NCBI GenBank assembly: GCA_947474485.1
Contig: CANJJP010000043.1
Location: forward strand, 1-8,855
DNA: 8,855 nucleotides
Direction: 5' to 3'
DNA from: Bacteroidota bacterium
GTDB lineage: Bacteria > Bacteroidota > Bacteroidia > B-17B0 > Aurantibacillaceae
The notes below the pieces were generated by a model. The model saw nothing but the letters and a program-made list of their open reading frames with translations. It had not been told where the DNA came from and searched no databases. Both the position numbers and the translations under genes were made by a program. Shown one piece after another: positions 1 to 4,669 of this stretch. The stretch's first letter is position 1. Every line of letters starts with the position of its first letter.

Positions 1-1016
1 AAGGCAATAATTAATAAACTAAGCAATAACTCAAACCAAACTCCACCACCAAAAAAATCGGGCATGCGACCGTGTATTGCTGATTCTAGAAATGAACTTC
101 CTGTACCAGCAACTTCAAAAATTACTAATGCAATTGCACCTGTAAGTAAGCCGCCGATAGCAGGTTTAATATATGAAGGAATATTAATTCGGTTAATAAA
201 TGCTTTGGCATCATTAAAACCTTTTATAAATAGGAAACCAAAAGAGAAACACAGTACACCAAGAATTAAATAAAAAATAATCTCACTAAAATGAAAACTA
301 CTTAAGCCCGATACATTTAAAAAAGGTTCAGTTCCTGCATAAATGGTATAAACTAAATAAGCTGTAACAGAAGAAATAAAACATGGGATTAATGCATCTG
401 ACTCTATATCTTCTTTATAAACCATTTCAGCGGCTGTTAATGCCCCGCCTAATGGTGTTTTAAAAACCGCACCTAAACCCGCAGCAGTACCTGCTAATAG
501 TAAAGTTCTTCTGGCTCTTGCGCCTGCTTTTGCCATGTTGGCAACCCAAACGCCAATTCCAGCGCCAATGTATGATATTGGACCTTCTTTTCCACCGCTG
601 CCTCCTGTGGGTAAAGTAAATAATGTAGCAAGTGATTTAAAAATTGGAGTTTGTGTATTGATTTTACCATCTCTGTTATGAAAGGCATCAATCATTTCAT
701 CTGTGCCCGTTCCTTTTGAGTCGCGCGAAAATAAATAAACAATTAATCCTGCAACTAAACCTCCAAAAGCAGGCAATAAAAGAACAGCAAGTGATGAAGT
801 AGGATGATCGAAAATGTAATTTATTTTTTCTTTAAGTGTTAAATATTCATCTGCACGATGCGTGTGTAAAGAGCTGTAAAAATGCTCGAGTACGTGTAAA
901 AGCCAAGCAAATATAGATGAAATGATACCTGCAATTACTCCAACAATAACAGCATACAAAAAAATACTGTTTTGGTTTTTAATATTGAAAATCTCTTTTA
1001 CTCTAAATTTATACAT
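1..1016 (-). CDS. ClC-family chloride channel/transporter, partial (C-terminus beyond window)
   Basis: Inner-membrane anion channel or Cl-/H+ exchanger of the voltage-gated ClC family. The 338 visible codons begin with MYKFRVKEIF and contain many hydrophobic helices. The hallmark motif is GSGGKEGP (residues 139-146), where E144 matches the gating glutamate of the GREGP motif in E. coli ClC. The next conserved stretch, around 175-199 (AGTAAGLGAVFKTPLGGAL then AAEMVY), is also typical. The first selectivity-filter motif, normally GSGIP, reads GTGTD (102-106), as I recall from a bacterial/archaeal ClC subgroup. The ATG at 1016 was chosen because an ATG four bases upstream (1020) meets a stop after three codons. 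No clear Shine-Dalgarno is seen. It starts 21 bp after the PorP/SprF stop on the same strand, so co-transcription is possible. The last helices and any regulatory C-terminus lie outside the window. Channel versus exchanger cannot be decided. Confidence 0.93.
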   Translation of the reverse strand, partial: MYKFRVKEIFNIKNQNSIFLYAVIVGVIAGIISSIFAWLLHVLEHFYSSLHTHRADEYLTLKEKINYIFDHPTSSLAVLLLPAFGGLVAGLIVYLFSRDSKGTGTDEMIDAFHNRDGKINTQTPIFKSLATLFTLPTGGSGGKEGPISYIGAGIGVWVANMAKAGARARRTLLLAGTAAGLGAVFKTPLGGALTAAEMVYKEDIESDALIPCFISSVTAYLVYTIYAGTEPFLNVSGLSSFHFSEIIFYLILGVLCFSFGFLFIKGFNDAKAFINRINIPSYIKPAIGGLLTGAIALVIFEVAGTGSSFLESAIHGRMPDFFGGGVWFELLLSLLIIA

Positions 1017-1037
1017 CCATTTTTTTCTGGTGATACA

Positions 1038-2000
1038 CTATAGCATATATTGATAATGTTGTCGGTTAAATCCATTACCACCTTTATGCTTCATCTTTTG
1101 ATCTTTATTAAATACATAGGCAATTTTAATTTCGTGGCTGCCATAATTAGTTTTCATTAATGCATTCGTATTGTAGTCAAAAGAATATCCAATTTGTCCA
1201 ACATCCTTTAGTGTGAAACCTATTTGACCATAAACAGCCGCTTTTACTCTTATTCCGCCCCCAACAAACAGTGCGTTTTTTATATGAAGTTTTAAATTAT
1301 AATCAATTAAAATGGGTGTTCCAGTAACGTAATTCGCCATTAAACTATTTTCCCAAATATAGTCCCCGTTTTCTGTCCAATTGTATCCAACAGCAATATT
1401 AAAATGAGGCACCGTTGTAATATTAGTAAAATTGACTACTTTTTTGTTTTCTCTAAATTTATAACTATTGCCAAACATGTTGTTTATTGCAAAACCAAAA
1501 TAAAATTTCTCGTTATGAAGCATAAAACCAGCAGCCATATTGGGGATTTTTGCTTTGCTGTAAGAAATAGCATTATTTATAAGTTCGTCATGCGAATTCA
1601 AATAGGTAATATTTGTAACATTTAAACTGTTTACATTATAACTTCCATTTAATCCCATCGATAATTTCATATCCTGAACAGGAAAATGAAATGCAAATGA
1701 GCCTGCAATTGTACTTATTTGTTGTGGGCCAATTTTATCTTGATAAACAAACAAGCCAGCACCCATTTTTGTTTTTAGAAAATTACCATGGGCACCAATA
1801 CTTAATGTTTTAGGAGCACCATCAAATCCCGCCCATTGATAACGATAATTCATACGTGCATCAAATGTTTTGCGGGCACCAGTAACAGCAGGGTTTACAA
1901 TAAAATAGTTACTACGATGCTGTGTCCAAAACGGTAATTGTTGAGTAAAACCTAGTTTGGCAGCAAATAGCATAAACAATATGATAACCTTGTTTTTCAA
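1038..2000 (-). CDS. PorP/SprF family type IX secretion-associated outer-membrane protein
   Basis: Predicted outer-membrane beta-barrel of the PorP/SprF family, whose members work with the type IX secretion/gliding machinery of Bacteroidota and often help place specific secreted proteins at the surface. The 320-residue product has a signal peptide (residues 1 to about 20, ending GFTQ). The family signature follows: LPFWTQ, then NPAVTGARKTFDARMNYRYQ (36-55) and WAGFDGAPKT (56-65). The barrel appears to end near HEIKIAYVF, followed by a roughly 23-residue basic, His/Tyr-containing tail. The start codon is TTG (2000-1998): no in-frame ATG lies between it and the upstream in-frame stop, and the next Met (codon 10) would remove the charged n-region of the signal peptide. 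PorP/SprF genes often sit beside a large secreted protein with a type IX sorting domain; here the downstream neighbour is a ClC transporter and the upstream gene is divergent, so its partner is not visible. Family assignment is secure; the specific role is inferred. Confidence 0.92.
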   Translation of the reverse strand: MKNKVIILFMLFAAKLGFTQQLPFWTQHRSNYFIVNPAVTGARKTFDARMNYRYQWAGFDGAPKTLSIGAHGNFLKTKMGAGLFVYQDKIGPQQISTIAGSFAFHFPVQDMKLSMGLNGSYNVNSLNVTNITYLNSHDELINNAISYSKAKIPNMAAGFMLHNEKFYFGFAINNMFGNSYKFRENKKVVNFTNITTVPHFNIAVGYNWTENGDYIWENSLMANYVTGTPILIDYNLKLHIKNALFVGGGIRVKAAVYGQIGFTLKDVGQIGYSFDYNTNALMKTNYGSHEIKIAYVFNKDQKMKHKGGNGFNRQHYQYML

Positions 2001-2078
2001 GACTATAAATATACTTTTTATTTAATAAAATAACCATGTTTTTATTCCTAAACTCTTTGCTATATTTGTGCTTTAACT
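2001..2078. promoter_or_regulatory. Divergent intergenic region between PorP/SprF and PTPS-like genes
   Basis: This 78-bp A+T-rich stretch must hold the promoters of two divergent genes. On the plus strand a perfect Bacteroidota -7 motif is present (separate entry). On the minus strand the best candidate is TATATTTA (2013-2006), one mismatch from TAnnTTTG and only 5 bp from the TTG start, with no matching TTG at -33, so it is weak. No clear hairpin or operator was seen. Confidence 0.5.
2061..2068 (+). promoter_or_regulatory. Putative -7 element (TATATTTG) for PTPS-like/folE operon
   Basis: TATATTTG matches the Bacteroidota sigma-A -7 consensus TAnnTTTG exactly. No good TTG/TTTG -33 element is found 17-23 bp upstream. 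Transcription would be expected about 5 nt downstream (about 2073), only some 6 nt before the ATG at 2079, implying a very short leader. Confidence 0.45.
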
Positions 2079-2492
2079 ATGGTATATTTAACTAGAAAAG
2101 AGCATTTTAATGCCGCTCACAAATTGGCTAATCCAAAATGGAGTGATGAGAAGAATTTAGAGGTTTTTGGAAAATGCTCGAATAAAAACTGGCATGGTCA
2201 TAATTACGATTTATTTGTAACAGTAAAGGGTAAACCCAATCCTGATACTGGTTTCATAATTAATTTGAAAGAGCTAAGCGTACTTATTAGAAATGAAATT
2301 TGCTTGCAGTTAGACCATAAAAATTTGAATGTAGACGTTCCTTTTTTGAAGGATATTTTACCGAGTACCGAAAATGTGGCCATTGTTATTTGGGATATAC
2401 TTGCGCCAAAAATAAAAGAAATGGGTGCAGCTTTACATTGTATTAAGTTGTACGAAACAGAGAATAATTTTGTAGAATATTTTGGTGAATAA
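2079..2492 (+). CDS. 6-pyruvoyl-tetrahydropterin synthase-like (PTPS/QueD family)
   Basis: Zinc enzyme of the PTPS/QueD family acting on 7,8-dihydroneopterin triphosphate, the FolE product. All family residues are present in 137 aa: zinc ligands H14 (NAAH), H39 and H41 (HGH), catalytic C33, the Asp-His pair D79-H80 (LDHKNLN), and the pterin-binding glutamate E126 (YETENN). The spacing is C-x5-HGH (CSNKNWHGHNY), as in animal-type PTPS (PTPS-II), whereas E. coli QueD has C-x3-HGH. DHKNLNVDVPF, STENVAIVIWD and YETENNFVEYFGE also recall mammalian PTPS as I remember it. That favours 6-pyruvoyl-tetrahydropterin (biopterin-type cofactor) over the queuosine precursor 6-carboxytetrahydropterin, but residues alone do not settle it. 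folE follows 12 nt downstream, supplying the substrate in the same operon. No sepiapterin reductase, queC or queE is visible here. Family certain, exact product uncertain. Confidence 0.93.
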   Translation: MVYLTRKEHFNAAHKLANPKWSDEKNLEVFGKCSNKNWHGHNYDLFVTVKGKPNPDTGFIINLKELSVLIRNEICLQLDHKNLNVDVPFLKDILPSTENVAIVIWDILAPKIKEMGAALHCIKLYETENNFVEYFGE

Positions 2493-2504
2493 TAAGTAGA
2501 AAAT

Positions 2505-3128
2505 ATGTTAAACGACGATTTTGAGCATGAAGACGGGTACAAAAAAATTGACCAATACAATCAAAAATTGATTGATTCTATTTCTTCTTCTTACGATAAT
2601 ATTATAAATAAAGTAGGTGAAGATGTAAGTCGAGAAGGTTTACTTAAAACACCTATGCGTGCTGCAAAGGCAATGCAATTTTTAACACAAGGTTATGATC
2701 AAAATCCGGTTGAGATTTTAAAATCAGCCATGTTTAAGGAGGATTATAGCCAAATGGTGATTGTAAAAGAAATTGAAGTATATAGTATGTGCGAACATCA
2801 CATGTTACCATTTTTTGGTAAAGCGCACATTGCATATATCCCAAATGGCTACATTGTTGGTTTAAGTAAATTGCCCCGCATTGTTGATGCCTTTGCAAGA
2901 AGATTGCAAGTGCAAGAGCGTCTTACAAATGAAATTAGAGATTGTATTCAAAACACTTTAAATCCTTTAGGAGTGGCAGTTGTTATGGAGTGCTCGCATT
3001 TATGCATGCAAATGCGCGGAGTTCAAAAACAAAATTCTGTAACAACTACATCAGCATTTACAGGAGAGTTTTTGAAAGATTCAACTCGTAAAGAATTTAT
3101 AAGTTTAATAGCTTCATCATTACATTAA
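2505..3128 (+). CDS. folE: GTP cyclohydrolase I
   Basis: Catalyses GTP to 7,8-dihydroneopterin triphosphate plus formate, the first step of tetrahydrofolate, tetrahydrobiopterin and queuosine synthesis; cytosolic, decameric in characterised relatives. The 207-residue product has a variable N-terminus (about 1-30) and then the full catalytic domain. EGLLKTPMRAAKA (44-56) is the substrate-pocket helix. Zinc ligands are C96 and H99 in CEHHMLPF and C167 in SHLCMQMRG; H98 and H165 correspond to the catalytic histidines H112 and H179 of the E. coli enzyme. GLSKLPRIVDAFARRLQVQE (119-138) and QNSVTTTSAF complete the signature. The zinc-dependent FolE1 type is intact, not FolE2. It lies 12 nt after the PTPS-like gene and 20 nt before the hydratase gene, so it is probably in one transcript with both. 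The ATG at 2505 is the only reasonable start given the short gap. Confidence 0.97.
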   Translation: MLNDDFEHEDGYKKIDQYNQKLIDSISSSYDNIINKVGEDVSREGLLKTPMRAAKAMQFLTQGYDQNPVEILKSAMFKEDYSQMVIVKEIEVYSMCEHHMLPFFGKAHIAYIPNGYIVGLSKLPRIVDAFARRLQVQERLTNEIRDCIQNTLNPLGVAVVMECSHLCMQMRGVQKQNSVTTTSAFTGEFLKDSTRKEFISLIASSLH

Positions 3129-3148
3129 TAAGTTTAAAAGAATAAAAA

Positions 3149-3910
3149 ATGGAAAACGGATTTGTAAAATCAGAAATTAAAAACGGAATTGGATATATTA
3201 CTTTTTTTCATCCTCAAAGTAATTCATTACCTGGTTCATTATTACGCTCATTAGCAGCAGAGATAGAGAAAGTTGGAAATGATAATGAGGCAAAAGTTAT
3301 AGTTCTAAAAAGTGAAGGTGACAAAGCATTTTGTGCAGGTGCATCATTCGACGAATTAATTTCGATTAAAGATTTAGAGACGGGGAAAGTGTTTTTCTCT
3401 GGATTTGCAGGAGTTATAAATGCTATGCGCAAAGCTCCAAAATTTGTTTTAGCACGTGTTCATGGTAAAGCTGTTGGTGGCGGAGTAGGTATTGCTTCCT
3501 CTGCTGATTATACTTATGCAGTTGAAGGTGCAGGTGTAAAACTTAGCGAACTAGCTGTTGGTATTGGACCTTTTGTTGTTGGTCCAGCAGTTGAGCGTAA
3601 AGTTGGAAAATCGGCTTTTTGTCAATTAACAATTAATGCAACAGAGTGGCAAACTGCCGCATGGGCAAAAGAAAAAGGTTTGTATGCTGAACTTTTTGAA
3701 ACAGTTGATGCAATGGACAAAGGAATTGATGAATTAGCAAATCGTTTGGCAAAAAGTAATCCTGAAGCAATGGCAATGCTAAAAAAAATAATGTGGGAAG
3801 GAACTGAGAATTGGGACACATTATTATTGGAGCGCGCCGCAATGAGTGGTAAATTAGTAATAAGTGAATTTACTATTAATGCAATTAATAAATTTAAGCA
3901 AAAAGCTTAA
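3149..3910 (+). CDS. Enoyl-CoA hydratase/isomerase (crotonase) family protein
   Basis: Crotonase-fold protein of 253 aa, normal length for the family, acting on an acyl-CoA. The first oxyanion-hole segment is KAFCAGASFDEL (59-70); the second is HGKAVGGGVGIASSADY (105-121). The glutamate equivalent to rat crotonase Glu144, normally after GGG-x, is replaced by glycine (GGGVG, G114). The Glu164 equivalent seems retained as E134 in LSELAVGIGPFVVGPAVE. Loss of one of the two catalytic glutamates occurs in isomerases, methylglutaconyl-CoA hydratase-like proteins and other superfamily members, so the reaction (hydration, isomerisation or other) cannot be named. It lies 20 nt after folE and 4 nt before the broken hydrolase gene, suggesting one operon, although no pathway link to pterins is apparent. 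Family assignment is secure. Confidence 0.92.
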   Translation: MENGFVKSEIKNGIGYITFFHPQSNSLPGSLLRSLAAEIEKVGNDNEAKVIVLKSEGDKAFCAGASFDELISIKDLETGKVFFSGFAGVINAMRKAPKFVLARVHGKAVGGGVGIASSADYTYAVEGAGVKLSELAVGIGPFVVGPAVERKVGKSAFCQLTINATEWQTAAWAKEKGLYAELFETVDAMDKGIDELANRLAKSNPEAMAMLKKIMWEGTENWDTLLLERAAMSGKLVISEFTINAINKFKQKA

Positions 3911-3914
3911 GTAG

Positions 3915-4608
3915 ATGTCAGTAAACATAATATTATTACACGGAGCAATTGGAGCATTAGACCAATTGTTACCATTACAAACTGAATTAGAAAAAAGGGG
4001 AGCAACATGCTTCCCTTTTGAGTTTTCGAGTCATGGTAAAACTCCTGAGAGCAAAGATGGATTTGGGATTCAGCAATTCGCGAAAGAATTAAAAGGTTTT
4101 ATTTTAAAGAATAATTTACTGTAAGCAAATGTATTTGGTTACAGCATGGGTGGATATGTGGCTTTGTATCTTGCTTCAGCAAATGAAAATTTACTAGATA
4201 AAATTGCAAAACTCGGAACTAAATTTGATTGGAACTCTGAAATAGCAATAAAAGAAAGTAAAATATTGAATGCAGAGCAGATTGAAATAAAAGTTCCGAA
4301 GTTTACAGAAGCTTTGGCAGCGAGGCATGGCGAAAATAACGGGAAAGAATTACTTTCTATAACCGCAAAAATGAAGATTGATTTAGGGAATAATAATTTA
4401 TTAAACGATTCACTTCTTAAATCTATAGAAAATAAAACAATGCTTGGTTTGGCTGATAATGATAATATGGTTTCTTTTGAAGAAATAAACATCTTTTTAA
4501 GCAGTAAAAGAAAAAACATTTTTTATGTTGACCAATATCAAACATCCTATTGAAAGGATAAATGTGGACTTATTAAGCCATTTATTGATAGACTTTTATA
4601 AATTCTAG
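3915..4608 (+). pseudogene. Alpha/beta hydrolase, interrupted by in-frame TAA and a frameshift
   Basis: The reading frame opens at ATG 3915, 4 nt after the hydratase stop, with MSVNIILLHGAIGALDQL (LHG oxyanion region, residues 8-10). It is cut by an in-frame TAA at 4122-4124 (codon 70). Directly after the stop, in the same frame, comes ANVFGYSMGGYVALYLA, the nucleophile elbow G-x-S-x-G with S77 as expected nucleophile. GLADNDNMVS (about 178-187) carries the acid residue (D181 or D183). A second lesion falls near 4507-4524, in runs of A and T. The current frame ends early at 4553 (ending QYQTSY). The +1 frame instead gives LTNIKHPIERINVDLLSHLL, with the catalytic His (4543-4545), and ends at TAG 4606-4608. 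Both lesions repaired would give about 230 residues, a normal small hydrolase. It is either a recent pseudogene or affected by sequencing errors. Substrate unknown. Confidence 0.85.
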
Positions 4609-4644
4609 AATTTGTATTTTTCGGCCCTATTTATTCAAATAAAT
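4600..4644. promoter_or_regulatory. Two short palindromes upstream of the SpoIIE gene
   Basis: AAATTCTAGAATTT (4600-4613) is a perfect 14-bp palindrome overlapping the terminal TAG of the broken hydrolase. ATTTATT-CA-AATAAAT (4629-4644) is a 7-bp inverted repeat just upstream of the putative -7 element. Either could bind a regulator or form a small hairpin, but in such A+T-rich DNA both could arise by chance. Confidence 0.25.
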
Positions 4645-4647
4645 ACC

Positions 4648-4655
4648 TAAATTTG
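4648..4655 (+). promoter_or_regulatory. Putative -7 element (TAAATTTG) for the SpoIIE-domain gene
   Basis: TAAATTTG matches TAnnTTTG exactly and lies 14 bp before the ATG at 4670, giving an expected leader of about 10 nt. No TTG/TTTG is found at the usual -33 distance; that interval is occupied by the ATTTATT-CA-AATAAAT inverted repeat. Confidence 0.45.
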
Positions 4656-4669
4656 AGTAGAATAGTTTT

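Noticed and set aside
64..273. Plus-strand 69-aa reading frame
   Set aside because: Antisense to the ClC gene, which shows clear family motifs on the minus strand; no recognisable features of its own.
1009..1020. Tiny ATG GAT GTA TAA reading frame overlapping the ClC start, as a leader peptide
   Set aside because: Three codons overlapping the true start by chance in A/T-rich DNA; nothing supports a regulatory role.
2204..2560. Minus-strand 118-aa reading frame across PTPS and folE start
   Set aside because: Shadow of the PTPS-like coding sequence; serine/phenylalanine-rich composition typical of reverse-strand reading of A+T-rich genes.
4122..4124. TAA as a recoded sense codon
   Set aside because: TAA ends several intact genes in the window (PTPS, folE, hydratase, phosphatase, AI-2E, DUF2461), and the same gene carries a second lesion, so decay or sequence error is simpler.
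4146..4553. Separate 135-aa gene starting with MGGYVALYLA
   Set aside because: This ATG lies inside the G-x-S-x-G nucleophile motif of an alpha/beta hydrolase and is in the same frame as the upstream part; it is the second piece of the broken gene, not an independent one.
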